From JBEKEX01 sp050013615 (GTDB lineage: Bacteria; Chloroflexota; Anaerolineae; Anaerolineales; Anaerolineaceae): 50,775 nt of DNA. The stretch spans positions 1 to 50,775 of the forward strand of contig JBEKEX010000003.1 of assembly GCA_050013615.1 (NCBI GenBank), written 5' to 3'. The notes under the pieces were generated by a model, which worked only from the letters and a program-made list of their open reading frames with translations, ran no database searches and was not told the origin of the DNA. The translations under genes were made by a program, and so were the position numbers. This document shows, piece by piece, positions 25,224 through 33,204 of the stretch; position 1 is the first letter of the stretch; the number at the start of each line of letters is the position of its first letter.

Positions 25224-27323
25224 TCAAACCAGGTGCAGTGCAGTCAGAAGCAGGTCGATCAATTTGATGCCGATGAAAGGTGCGATCAAACCGCCCACGC
25301 CGTAGATCAACAGGTTATCGCGCAGCAGCTTGGCCGCGCCGACCGCACGGTAGGGCACGCCGCGCAATGCCAACGGGATGAGCATAATGATGATAATGGC
25401 GTTGAAGATCACCGCCGACAGAATGGCGCTTTCAGGTGTCGACAACCTCATAATGTTGAGGATCTCCAGCTGTGGATACGTGGTTGCAAACGCCGCCGGG
25501 ATGATGGCAAAATACTTGGACACATCATTGGCGATGCTGAACGTGGTGAGCGCCCCGCGCGTCATCAAGAGCTGCTTGCCGATCTCGACGATCTCGATCA
25601 GCTTGGTGGGGTTGCTTTCCAAGTCGATCATGTTGGCCGCCTCGCGAGCGGGCTGCGTGCCGGTGTTCATCGCCACAGCCACGTCGGCTTGCGCCAGGGC
25701 GGGGGCATCGTTGGTGCCATCGCCGGTCATCGCCACCAGCCGGCCGCCTGTCTGGTATTCACGGATGAGCGTGAGCTTTTTTTCAGGGGTCGCTTGAGCC
25801 AGAAAATCATCCACTCCTGCTTCGGCCGCAATGGCAGCCGCCGTCAGCGGGTTGTCTCCGGTAATCATCACGGTCTTGATGCCCATCTTGCGCAGTTGGC
25901 TGAAGCGTTCCTTCAGCCCGCCCTTGACGATATCCTTCAAATGGATCACACCCAGCGGTTGGTCATTGTGCACCACGATCAAGGGCGTGCCGCCACCGCG
26001 GGCAATGGTATCCACGACATCCCTCAACTCAACCGGGATCGGGCAATTCTTTGACTGGAGATAGGCGATCATCGTATCAGGTGCGCCCTTACGGATGCTG
26101 GTGCCGTCATAGTCGACGCCGCTCATGCGGGTTTGGGCCGTAAAGGGGATAAAGCTCATGCCTTGGGGGGCTTCTGCCGTGGCACTGACGGTGCGCCCGC
26201 GCAGGCCGTATTGCTCCTTGGCAAGCACCACGATCGAGCGCCCTTCGGGAGTTTCGTCGGCCAGTGACGCCAGTTGCGCCGCTTCGGCCAGCTCGCGTGG
26301 CGTGGTCTTTCCAATTGTGATGAATTCCACCGCCTGCCGGTTGCCCAGTGTGATGGTGCCGGTCTTGTCCAGCAACAGCACATCCACATCGCCGGCAGCT
26401 TCGATGGCCCGCCCCGAAAGTGCGATGACGTTGCGCTGGATCAGGCGGTCCATGCCGGCAATGCCAATAGCCGATAGCAGGCCGCCGATGGTCGTGGGGA
26501 TGAGGCACACCAGCAGAGCGACCAGAGTCGTGATGGTGATGGGCGTTCCCTTCCCGGCCGTGTTGACACTGTAGAGCGAATAAGGCAGCAGTGTGATGCA
26601 CACACCCAGGAAAATGATGGTGAAGGCGGCTAAAAGGATGTTCAAGGCGATCTCATTGGGGGTCTTCTGGCGTTTAGCGCCTTCCACCAGGTTGATCATC
26701 CGGTCGAGGAAACCTTCGCCGGGGTTGGCGGTTACCTGGATGACTAACCAATCGGAGAGGATGCGTGTTCCGCCGGTGACAGCACTGCGATCGCCGCCCG
26801 ATTCACGGATCACGGGAGCTGATTCACCCGTCACCGCCGCTTCATCCACCGAAGCGATGCCATCAACTACTTCGCCGTCCGCCGGAATGATATCTCCGGC
26901 TTCCACCAGGAACAGATCACCTTGTCGGAGTAATGTAGATTGCGTCAACGTATAAGCTTCAGGCTGCTTGCCTTTGACCGGGTTTTTCGCCAGCTTTTTG
27001 GCATTGGTCTCCTGGCGGGTACGGCGTAAAGCATCCGCTTGTGCTTTACCGCGGCCTTCTGCCAGGGCTTCGGAGAAATTGGCGAATAAGACGGTAAACC
27101 ACAACCAGATGGCCACCATGCCAATGAACCATGTCGGTGCTTCGCCTTTTCCAAGCAAGGCCTGAATCCATAGAGCTGTCGTGAGCACGCTGCCCACTTC
27201 CACCACAAACATGACCGGGTTACGCACCTGCACGCGTGGATCTAATTTTATAAAGGAATCGATGATCGCCCGTTGATAGAGTTGCCGCGTCATCGTCCTG
27301 GGTTTTCTCAATGAATCGCTCAT
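25224..27323 (-). CDS. kdpB: KdpB, P-type ATPase subunit
   Basis: 699 residues. The phosphorylation motif DKTGT has its Asp at about position 319; the actuator motif TGESAPV and the hinge TGDGTNDAPALAQADVAVAMN are both present. Hydrolyses ATP to drive potassium uptake through KdpA in the KdpFABC complex of the cytoplasmic membrane. The length matches the family (682 in E. coli). It begins 3 nt after the kdpA stop, which suggests translational coupling. Confidence 0.96.
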   Translation of the reverse strand: MSDSLRKPRTMTRQLYQRAIIDSFIKLDPRVQVRNPVMFVVEVGSVLTTALWIQALLGKGEAPTWFIGMVAIWLWFTVLFANFSEALAEGRGKAQADALRRTRQETNAKKLAKNPVKGKQPEAYTLTQSTLLRQGDLFLVEAGDIIPADGEVVDGIASVDEAAVTGESAPVIRESGGDRSAVTGGTRILSDWLVIQVTANPGEGFLDRMINLVEGAKRQKTPNEIALNILLAAFTIIFLGVCITLLPYSLYSVNTAGKGTPITITTLVALLVCLIPTTIGGLLSAIGIAGMDRLIQRNVIALSGRAIEAAGDVDVLLLDKTGTITLGNRQAVEFITIGKTTPRELAEAAQLASLADETPEGRSIVVLAKEQYGLRGRTVSATAEAPQGMSFIPFTAQTRMSGVDYDGTSIRKGAPDTMIAYLQSKNCPIPVELRDVVDTIARGGGTPLIVVHNDQPLGVIHLKDIVKGGLKERFSQLRKMGIKTVMITGDNPLTAAAIAAEAGVDDFLAQATPEKKLTLIREYQTGGRLVAMTGDGTNDAPALAQADVAVAMNTGTQPAREAANMIDLESNPTKLIEIVEIGKQLLMTRGALTTFSIANDVSKYFAIIPAAFATTYPQLEILNIMRLSTPESAILSAVIFNAIIIIMLIPLALRGVPYRAVGAAKLLRDNLLIYGVGGLIAPFIGIKLIDLLLTALHLV

Positions 27324-27326
27324 AGC

Positions 27327-29069
27327 TTATGCCCCAATCATGATCAAATGCTCGATAATGGGCCCCAACGCCAGCGCTGGGACAAAATTCAATGCCCCGA
27401 CAAGGACGATCACGCCAATTAGCCATACGATAAAGAGGCCTGATGTAGTCGATAGCGTGCCCGCACCCGTCGGCACTTTCTTCTTGGCCGCCAGTGAGCC
27501 GGCCAGCGCCAGGGTGGGCACTGCCAGCCAGAAGCGGCCGATCAGCATGGCCAGTCCGCCGGTGAGGTTATAGAAGACCGTATTGGCGTTCAGACCGGCA
27601 AATGCACTGCCATTGTTATTCGCCTGGGAAGTAAAAGCATATAAGATTTCGCTGAAACCATGCGGGCCCGGATTGAGAACAGAGCTTTGACCGGCGCTCA
27701 CCAAAACGGCCACAGCGGTCAAACCTAATACCGTCAGCGGCATGATGAGGATCAAGAGAGAAGCCATCTTCATCTCGTAGGACTCGATCTTTTTACCCAG
27801 GTATTCCGGCGTACGGCCAACCATCAAGCCCGCCACAAAAACCGCCACGATGACAAAGATTAGCATGCCGTACAAGCCGGAGCCAACGCCGCCGAAAATC
27901 ACTTCACCGAACATCAACATCACCAGTGTGACCAGGCCGCCCAAGGGCGTATACGAATCGTGCATCGAATCGACCGAGCCATTGGAGGCGGCCGTAGTGA
28001 CTGTGGCCCACAAAGCAGAATTGGCACTACCAAAACGCACCTCTTTACCTTCCATATTGCCGCCCGATTGGATGGCGCTGGCCGTTTGATCAACCCCCAT
28101 CTTGGTCAGCAGCGGGTTGCCGCTTTGTTCGGCCCAAACCGCTACTCCCAACAGGATTACCAGCACAATCAGCATGGCGCTCAGCAACGTCCAGCCCTGG
28201 CGGGTATCGCCAACCATCTTGCCAAAGGTGTAGCACAGCGCAGCCGGAATCAGTAGAATGGAAAGCGTCTCGATAAAGTTCGAGAGTGGTGTGGGGTTTT
28301 CCAACGGATGGGCGGAGTTGGCGTTGAAGAACCCGCCGCCATTCGTGCCCAGTTGCTTGATGGCGATTTGGGACGCGACCGGACCCACGGCGATGGTTTG
28401 CGTGGTAATTTGACCGGCTGCTCCGGCTTCCGGCTGGATCAGGTGAGCCGTGATGCTGGGCGAAAAGGTTTGCACCATGCCCTGCGAAACCAATACCAGC
28501 GCCAACAGGATCGACATTGGCAGCAGGATATAGTAAGTGCTGCGGGTCAGGTCGACCCAGAAATTGCCCAGGTCGCGCGTGTTGCGACGGGTGAAACCGC
28601 GGATGAAAGCGACCAGGATCGCCATGCCGGCGGCGGCGGATACGAAGTTCTGCACCGTCATGCCAAGCATCTGGGTCAGGTAGCTCATCGTCGATTCGCC
28701 ACCGTAGCCCTGCCAGTTGGTATTCGTAATGAAGCTAATGGCAGTGTTCAAGGACGAGTCAGGCGATACCGCGCCCATAGCCATCGGGTTGAGCGGTAGA
28801 AAGCTCTGGATTCTCTGTAGCAGGTACAAGAAGATAAATCCGATCAGGCTGAACAGGAGTACGGCCACCGCGTAGGTCTTCCAATCCATCTCATCTTTCG
28901 GATGGATGCCGGTCAAGCGGTACGTCAGCCGTTCCAACGGGGCGATGACGGGGGAAAGGAACGTCCGTTCGCCTTCATATACCCTGGCCATATAGGAACC
29001 CAGCGGTTTCACCAGCAGGACCAGAACCACAAAATAAGCAATGAGTTGTAACCAATCGCCGAGTATCAT
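27327..29069 (-). CDS. kdpA: KdpA, potassium channel subunit
   Basis: 580 residues with about 10 membrane helices. Family segments are seen: TNTNWQGYGGESTMSYLTQM, GTNGGGFFNANSAHPLENPT (pore loop) and TSQANNNGSAFAGL. It forms the potassium-selective pathway of KdpFABC. The ATG at 29067-29069 lies in an ATGA overlap with the kdpF stop and has GGAGAAG upstream. The open frame extends to 29144 but that part reads through kdpF in another frame and is not used. Confidence 0.95.
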   Translation of the reverse strand: MILGDWLQLIAYFVVLVLLVKPLGSYMARVYEGERTFLSPVIAPLERLTYRLTGIHPKDEMDWKTYAVAVLLFSLIGFIFLYLLQRIQSFLPLNPMAMGAVSPDSSLNTAISFITNTNWQGYGGESTMSYLTQMLGMTVQNFVSAAAGMAILVAFIRGFTRRNTRDLGNFWVDLTRSTYYILLPMSILLALVLVSQGMVQTFSPSITAHLIQPEAGAAGQITTQTIAVGPVASQIAIKQLGTNGGGFFNANSAHPLENPTPLSNFIETLSILLIPAALCYTFGKMVGDTRQGWTLLSAMLIVLVILLGVAVWAEQSGNPLLTKMGVDQTASAIQSGGNMEGKEVRFGSANSALWATVTTAASNGSVDSMHDSYTPLGGLVTLVMLMFGEVIFGGVGSGLYGMLIFVIVAVFVAGLMVGRTPEYLGKKIESYEMKMASLLILIMPLTVLGLTAVAVLVSAGQSSVLNPGPHGFSEILYAFTSQANNNGSAFAGLNANTVFYNLTGGLAMLIGRFWLAVPTLALAGSLAAKKKVPTGAGTLSTTSGLFIVWLIGVIVLVGALNFVPALALGPIIEHLIMIGA

Positions 29070-29158
29070 CCGAACTTCTCCGGTCTCAATAGCGCGGCAA
29101 ACAAATAGACCAACAAGGCCAGTGCGATCAGGCCCACAATCCAATAGAGAGGATTCAT
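29066..29158 (-). CDS. kdpF: KdpF small membrane subunit
   Basis: 30 residues, one membrane helix. It begins MNPLYWIVGLIALALL and ends LLRPEKFG, a typical KdpF sequence and length (29 in E. coli, which also ends in a Pro-Glu-x-Phe-like tail). KdpF is a lipid-like stabiliser of the KdpABC complex. AAGGAG lies 8 nt before the ATG, inside the end of the small upstream gene, and the stop overlaps the kdpA start. It is short enough to be missed by usual gene finders. Confidence 0.92.
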   Translation of the reverse strand: MNPLYWIVGLIALALLVYLFAALLRPEKFG

Positions 29159-29162
29159 GGCT

Positions 29163-29252
29163 TCACTCCTTCAATTTATCCAAGGCAACGATCAGCCCGT
29201 AACACAAGGCGAAGAACACCACAACAAAAAATAGATAAAGTATATCGATCAT
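29163..29252 (-). CDS. Unnamed 29-residue single-helix peptide, first gene of the kdp operon
   Basis: 29 codons from the ATG at 29250-29252 with GGAGAAA seven nt upstream, ending 4 nt before kdpF. It opens MIDILYLFFVVVFFAL, forms a single hydrophobic helix (about 4-24) and closes with the charged tail DKLKE. It differs from KdpF but has the same size and membrane character. From memory, comparable short open frames precede kdpF in other bacteria; I cannot verify this here. It may be a further small subunit or regulator of Kdp. The ribosome site, tight spacing and membrane helix support a real gene. Confidence 0.7.
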   Translation of the reverse strand: MIDILYLFFVVVFFALCYGLIVALDKLKE

Positions 29253-29282
29253 AGTTTTTCTCCACAAAACGGATTGGTTATA

Positions 29283-29311
29283 ACTTAATTTGCATTAAGA
29301 TGGTGTTAAGA
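29283..29311 (-). promoter_or_regulatory. Tandem TCTTAA repeats, likely KdpE operator
   Basis: On the plus strand TTAAGA occurs at 29295-29300 and 29306-29311, exactly 11 bp apart, and a third, inverted CTTAAT lies at 29284-29289. OmpR-family regulators such as KdpE bind direct repeats spaced by one helical turn. The site lies 40-60 bp upstream of the first kdp-operon gene. No clean -35/-10 pair was identified. Confidence 0.5.
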
Positions 29312-29426
29312 AATTCATCCGGGCTGTAAAACTTACGTTGCGCCGGCCGGCAACGGCGTCCTAGGACTGCGTCATAAACGGGGGAAGAAATCATAAGCTT
29401 TTAGTTATTTATGTCACCCGCCAGGA

Positions 29427-29440
29427 TTAGGCGAACCTAA
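29427..29440 (+). promoter_or_regulatory. DtxR/IdeR-like iron box
   Basis: TTAGGCGAACCTAA has perfect TTAGG/CCTAA arms and matches 13 of 14 positions of the right part of the IdeR/DtxR consensus (TTAGSCTAACCTWA). It covers the -35 region of the promoter whose TATAAT lies at 29452-29457, so a bound iron-loaded repressor would block transcription of the dtxR-feo operon. Confidence 0.7.
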
Positions 29441-29451
29441 ACATATCGGGT

Positions 29452-29457
29452 TATAAT
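29452..29457 (+). promoter_or_regulatory. -10 element of the iron operon
   Basis: Perfect TATAAT. The -35 region is weak and overlaps the iron box. Transcription would begin near 29464, only a few nt before the ATG at 29470, so the message may have a very short leader. Confidence 0.5.
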
Positions 29458-29469
29458 GTGAAGGTGAAC

Positions 29470-30132
29470 ATGAACATGAGCGAAAGCGAAGAAATGTATT
29501 TGGTAATGATCGCCAGCGAGAATGAAGTGACCGGCCCTGTGCCCGTGTCCATTCCCCGCCTCGCTGACACATTGAGCATCCAGCCGGCCTCGGTAAATCA
29601 AATGATCCGCAAGCTGGAAGAAGCAAATGTGGTCACCTATATCCCCTACAAGGGTGTGGAACTCACCGAAGTGGGGAACAAAATGGCCAACCGCATCCTG
29701 CGCCACCGGAGGTTGTGGGAAGCTTTCCTGGTACAGCAGCTCCATTTTTCGATGCAGGCTGCCGAACCCCTGGCGTGCAAAATGGAGCACATCTTCCCCG
29801 AAGACGCCATCGAAAAGCTGGCCAAATTCCTGGATTTCCCCACTGCCGCCCCCGATGGGAAACCCATTCCAGCTGCCGGAGAAAGCACTCCCCTGCATGG
29901 CATCTCTCTAACAGAGTTACCGGTCGGACAAACGGGCATCGTCGTCAACATGCTCTGCCAGGATGAGGTGCTGTCCTTCCTTAACGAGAAAGGCATTCAC
30001 CCGGGCGAAAAGCTCACCCTGCTGGCCGTCAGCAGCGGACAAGACGTTTTGATCGAATCAGAAAACAAATGCTTCATTCGTTTGGCCGGTTCGATTGCCA
30101 ACAAGATCGAAATCGAATTGCCAAATGAGTAA
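29470..30132 (+). CDS. DtxR-family iron-dependent transcriptional repressor
   Basis: 220 residues in three parts: an N-terminal winged helix (about 1-70), a metal-binding dimerisation domain (about 70-140) and a C-terminal FeoA/SH3-like domain (about 145-218). Metal residues match the iron-type DtxR: Met9 in SEEMYL, His79 in LRHRRL, and Cys103, Glu106, His107 in ACKMEH, where manganese-type MntR has Glu instead of Cys. It should repress its own operon when iron is plentiful. The GTG at 29458 is too near the -10, so ATG 29470 (or 29476) is preferred. feoAB follows 12 nt later. Confidence 0.88.
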   Translation: MNMSESEEMYLVMIASENEVTGPVPVSIPRLADTLSIQPASVNQMIRKLEEANVVTYIPYKGVELTEVGNKMANRILRHRRLWEAFLVQQLHFSMQAAEPLACKMEHIFPEDAIEKLAKFLDFPTAAPDGKPIPAAGESTPLHGISLTELPVGQTGIVVNMLCQDEVLSFLNEKGIHPGEKLTLLAVSSGQDVLIESENKCFIRLAGSIANKIEIELPNE

Positions 30133-30144
30133 GCTATTTTCATT

Positions 30145-32442
30145 ATGATTGAGGCTTCCCAAAACATGAATCGTCACGGATCTCCACAAAATGAAAACGA
30201 ACTCGTTATGGATGTGAAAACGTTCCAGTGTCTGGCTGATGCTCCCATTGGGTTTACCGGTATCGTGCGGCATTTGACTGGAGAGACGAAATCACTGCAA
30301 CGGTTGGCTTCTTTGGGCTTCACCCCCGGTGCCACTTTGAAAGTCATCCGCAAAGGCAGCGGGGGACCGCTGCTGGTCGCCATCCGTGGGTCACGGGTTG
30401 CCTTGGGCGTGGATGAAGCCCGCCTGGTGGAAGTGGGAGCCAGGCAGGCCGAGAACATTCCGCAGGAAGAGAGCGAAAGTTCATTGGTCATCGCCCTCGC
30501 CGGCCAGCCCAACGTGGGAAAATCCACAGTCTTCAATGCGTTGACCGGCCTTCACCAGCACGTGGGGAACTGGACCGGGAAAACGGTAGATCTAAAGTCT
30601 GGAAAGCTAACTTATCAACAGACCGCATTCACCTTGGTGGACTTGCCGGGCACGTACAGCCTGACAGCCGCCTCCGAAGAAGAGCGCATTGCACGCGATT
30701 TCATTCTGCATGAGAAGCCCGACTTGGTAGTAGCCGTCGCAGATGCGACCAACCTGGAGCGAGGGCTGTACCTGATCGCGGAATTGCTTTTATTGCCCGT
30801 ACCGGTCATCGTGGCGCTCAACATGATGGATGTCGCCCAGCAGGAAGGCTTCACCATCGAGCCTGACGTGTTGGAGACCGCCTTGGGCATCCCGGTAGTG
30901 CCCATGTCGGCTGCCCGCAATCAAGGGATTCCCGAGCTATTGGACACCGTCCTTAAGTTCCAGCAAGGCGAACTGCCTTACCATCCCCAGAAGCCCTCCA
31001 TTCTACCGGCCCATCAGAAGATCCTGGACGAGATCCAAAACATCCTTCACGATTTCCCAAGCGGCGACCTGCCGCTGGATTGGGTGTGCATCAAGCTATT
31101 GGAGGGGGACGAGGTCATCACGCAAAATGTCAAAACCCAGGTCGAGCCTGAGACCTGGCAAAAGATCGAGCGCCTGTTATACCAGCACGAAGACGCCATC
31201 CTGGATGTCGCCGGGGCACGCTATGAATGGATCGCCCGTATGCTGCGCGCCGCCGTGGTCGAGCCGCCCATTTCACATGGCAGGCTGACCACCCGCCTGG
31301 ACCGCGTATTGACCCATCCCATCTGGGGCACCTTGGTGATGCTCCTCCTGTTAGGCGGCGTGTTCTGGCTGACCTATTCGGTCGGCAGCCCCATCCAAAG
31401 CTGGCTGGCAAGTCTGGTCAGTCTGCTGGCTTCCAGTGTGAGGGGATGGTTAAGCTTTGCCCCCAAGTGGGTGGCTGAGTTGGTTGCCGGCGGTGTCTTG
31501 GGCGGGTTGGGCATGGTCCTGACCTTCCTGCCCATCCTGGTGATCTTCTACACGGTCTTGGGCTTTCTGGAAGATACCGGCTACCTGGCCAGGATCGCTT
31601 TTTTGGCCGACCGCTGGATGCACAAAATCGGTCTGCATGGAAAGAGCTTCCTGCCACTGCTGCTGGGATTCGGGTGCAACGTCCCGGCAGTGTTGGGCAC
31701 ACGCATCGTCGAATCGCGCAAAGCCCGCTTGTTCACCATCCTCTTGATCCCTTTGGTGCCCTGCACGGCACGCATCGCCGTGGTGACGATCCTGGCGCCG
31801 GTGCTGTTCGGCGCATCGGCTGCCTGGGTTTCCTTTGGCCTGGTGATCGGCAATTTGCTCCTGCTGGCAATCATTGGATCATTACTGCACAAGTTCGTAT
31901 TTGGGAACGAGCATTTGCCCTTCATCATGGAACTCCCCATCTACCATCTGCCGAATTTGAAAACGATCGGCATTTTCGTATGGAATAACATTCTCGGTTT
32001 CCTGGAGAAGGCCGGCAGGATCATCCTGCTCGCCTCGCTGGTCGTCTGGGCATTGTCCTATTTTCCCAATGGCAACATCAACACCAGCTTCCTCGCCTAC
32101 ATCGGCATATTCCTGAAACCGGTTGGTAACCTGATGGGTCTCCCCTGGCCGGCATTAGTAGCGCTGCTCACCGGCGCAGTCGCCAAGGAAAACACCGTCG
32201 CCACGTTGGGCGTTCTCTACGGCAACATCGACAAGACCCTGCCGGCGCTATTGACCGCCTCCGCCGCGCTTGCCATGCTGGTGTTCCAGATGCTGTTCGT
32301 CCCCTGTATCGCCACCGTGGCCGCCATCCGCCAGGAGACGAAATCCTGGAAATGGACCACGTACAGCCTGTTGATCATGCTGGGATTATCCGTTGGGCTT
32401 TCCATCCTGGTGTACCAGGTGGGAAGTGCCATCCTCCCCTAA
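30145..32442 (+). CDS. feoB: FeoA-FeoB fusion, ferrous iron transporter
   Basis: 765 residues. An FeoA SH3-like domain (about 25-98) is fused to FeoB. The G domain has G1 GQPNVGKS (120-127), G3 DLPG (166-169) and G4 NMMD (226-229). After a helical segment come two Gate (nucleoside-recognition) membrane modules with about 8 helices and the motif LGFGCNVPAVLGTR. It brings Fe(II) into the cell under anoxic conditions. FeoA and FeoB are separate in many bacteria. ATGs at 30145, 30166 and 30208 are possible; none has a strong ribosome site, which fits translational coupling to the repressor gene. Confidence 0.93.
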   Translation: MIEASQNMNRHGSPQNENELVMDVKTFQCLADAPIGFTGIVRHLTGETKSLQRLASLGFTPGATLKVIRKGSGGPLLVAIRGSRVALGVDEARLVEVGARQAENIPQEESESSLVIALAGQPNVGKSTVFNALTGLHQHVGNWTGKTVDLKSGKLTYQQTAFTLVDLPGTYSLTAASEEERIARDFILHEKPDLVVAVADATNLERGLYLIAELLLLPVPVIVALNMMDVAQQEGFTIEPDVLETALGIPVVPMSAARNQGIPELLDTVLKFQQGELPYHPQKPSILPAHQKILDEIQNILHDFPSGDLPLDWVCIKLLEGDEVITQNVKTQVEPETWQKIERLLYQHEDAILDVAGARYEWIARMLRAAVVEPPISHGRLTTRLDRVLTHPIWGTLVMLLLLGGVFWLTYSVGSPIQSWLASLVSLLASSVRGWLSFAPKWVAELVAGGVLGGLGMVLTFLPILVIFYTVLGFLEDTGYLARIAFLADRWMHKIGLHGKSFLPLLLGFGCNVPAVLGTRIVESRKARLFTILLIPLVPCTARIAVVTILAPVLFGASAAWVSFGLVIGNLLLLAIIGSLLHKFVFGNEHLPFIMELPIYHLPNLKTIGIFVWNNILGFLEKAGRIILLASLVVWALSYFPNGNINTSFLAYIGIFLKPVGNLMGLPWPALVALLTGAVAKENTVATLGVLYGNIDKTLPALLTASAALAMLVFQMLFVPCIATVAAIRQETKSWKWTTYSLLIMLGLSVGLSILVYQVGSAILP

Positions 32443-32452
32443 GAGGTTTTTC

Positions 32453-32737
32453 ATGTTAGCTAAAATCCTGACATTGATGAACGATGGACGGTTTCATACC
32501 CGCGAAACACTCGCTGCAGAACTTGGAATTAGCGAGAGCATGCTGTCCATGATGATCGAGCAATTGATCAAGCTGGGATATTTGCAAGAGTTCGGCCCCA
32601 ACGCGAAAGACGGCACATGCGCCAGTGGCTGTCAGGAATGCAGCGTGAAAGATGGCTGCACGCTACTGAGCAGCCAGCAGCCAAGCGCCCTGCTCATAAC
32701 TTCCAAAGGGATGAGGCAATTGGAAAAGGTGAGCTGA
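32453..32737 (+). CDS. FeoC-like winged-helix protein with four cysteines
   Basis: 94 residues. A winged-helix DNA-binding-like domain (about 1-50: RFHTRETLAAELGIS, MIEQLIKLGYLQEF) is followed by Cys56, Cys60, Cys63 and Cys69, a spacing like the iron-sulfur loop of FeoC. FeoC proteins protect or regulate FeoB. It starts 11 nt after feoB, with AAGAGG before the ATG, and a terminator follows, so it closes the operon. The longer frame from 32393 lies inside feoB. Confidence 0.8.
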   Translation: MLAKILTLMNDGRFHTRETLAAELGISESMLSMMIEQLIKLGYLQEFGPNAKDGTCASGCQECSVKDGCTLLSSQQPSALLITSKGMRQLEKVS

Positions 32738-32783
32738 GGTCTTTGACCCAATAGCATCCCGTCTTATTTGGTTGATGTCACTA

Positions 32784-32820
32784 AAACCGCCAGTCGAAAG
32801 ACTGCAGGCGGTTTATTTTT
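32784..32820 (+). terminator. Terminator of the dtxR-feo operon
   Basis: AAACCGCC pairs with GGCGGTTT, with an inner AGTC/GACT pair closed by a GAAA loop, followed by ATTTTTT. It lies 47 nt after the last gene of the operon. Confidence 0.85.
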
Positions 32821-32967
32821 TGAAGAGATCAGCATTGGGGCAATCCGGCGGATCACCATTATTCAATTTGATGAAACTATAATGAATTTTTGGGAGCATT
32901 GCCCGGTCATCATTCCATTTTTGCGATTTCTTCTTTTGCCGCGGGTTGTACCGGCTTCCGGCGTGCA

Positions 32968-32995
32968 TTGACTTTAACCCAGGATTCGGTAGAAT
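32968..32995 (+). promoter_or_regulatory. Sigma-70-type promoter of kamA
   Basis: TTGACT (32968-32973), 16-nt spacer, TAGAAT (32990-32995). A start near 33002 gives a leader of about 200 nt before the ATG at 33205. The preceding stretch 32823-32967 shows no gene. Confidence 0.65.
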
Positions 32996-33002
32996 AGATG
33001 TA

Positions 33003-33195
33003 TGAAGTCCTGTTTTCTGTCATTGAACGCAGGCTTTTTTCGCCCAGACCACGACCCGCCAAATAACTGAACCGTCATCGCCGCCGTCGCGTTATCCTCT
33101 CGCGGCATGGAGCCATCTGTACTATCGGATGAGCTTCAGGCGATGACGTCTTACTTTGGGCAATTGGCCCGGCGTTTTTCTTATTAGTGAATAGA
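33003..33195 (+). ncRNA. Structured 5' leader of kamA with three-way junction and terminator-like hairpin
   Basis: CGTCATCGCC (33073-33082) pairs perfectly with GGCGATGACG (33139-33148), enclosing two further stems: GCCG-T-CG with CGCGGC (33083-33106) and AGCCATC with GATG-A-GCT (33111-33135). Together they give a compact three-way junction. A GGGC/GCCC hairpin (33158-33170) followed by GGCGTTTTTC comes next, then GAGGTGG and the ATG. Bases 33147-33150 could also join the base of this terminator stem, so the two folds may compete. It does not match any riboswitch class I know, including the lysine riboswitch. Candidate attenuator or riboswitch; the ligand is unknown. Confidence 0.5.
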
Positions 33196-33204
33196 GGTGG
33201 ATAA

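Noticed and set aside
33003..33204. Lysine riboswitch before kamA
   Set aside because: The conserved lysine-riboswitch core motifs (AGAGGTGC-type start, five-way junction elements) are not present; the fold seen is a three-way junction.
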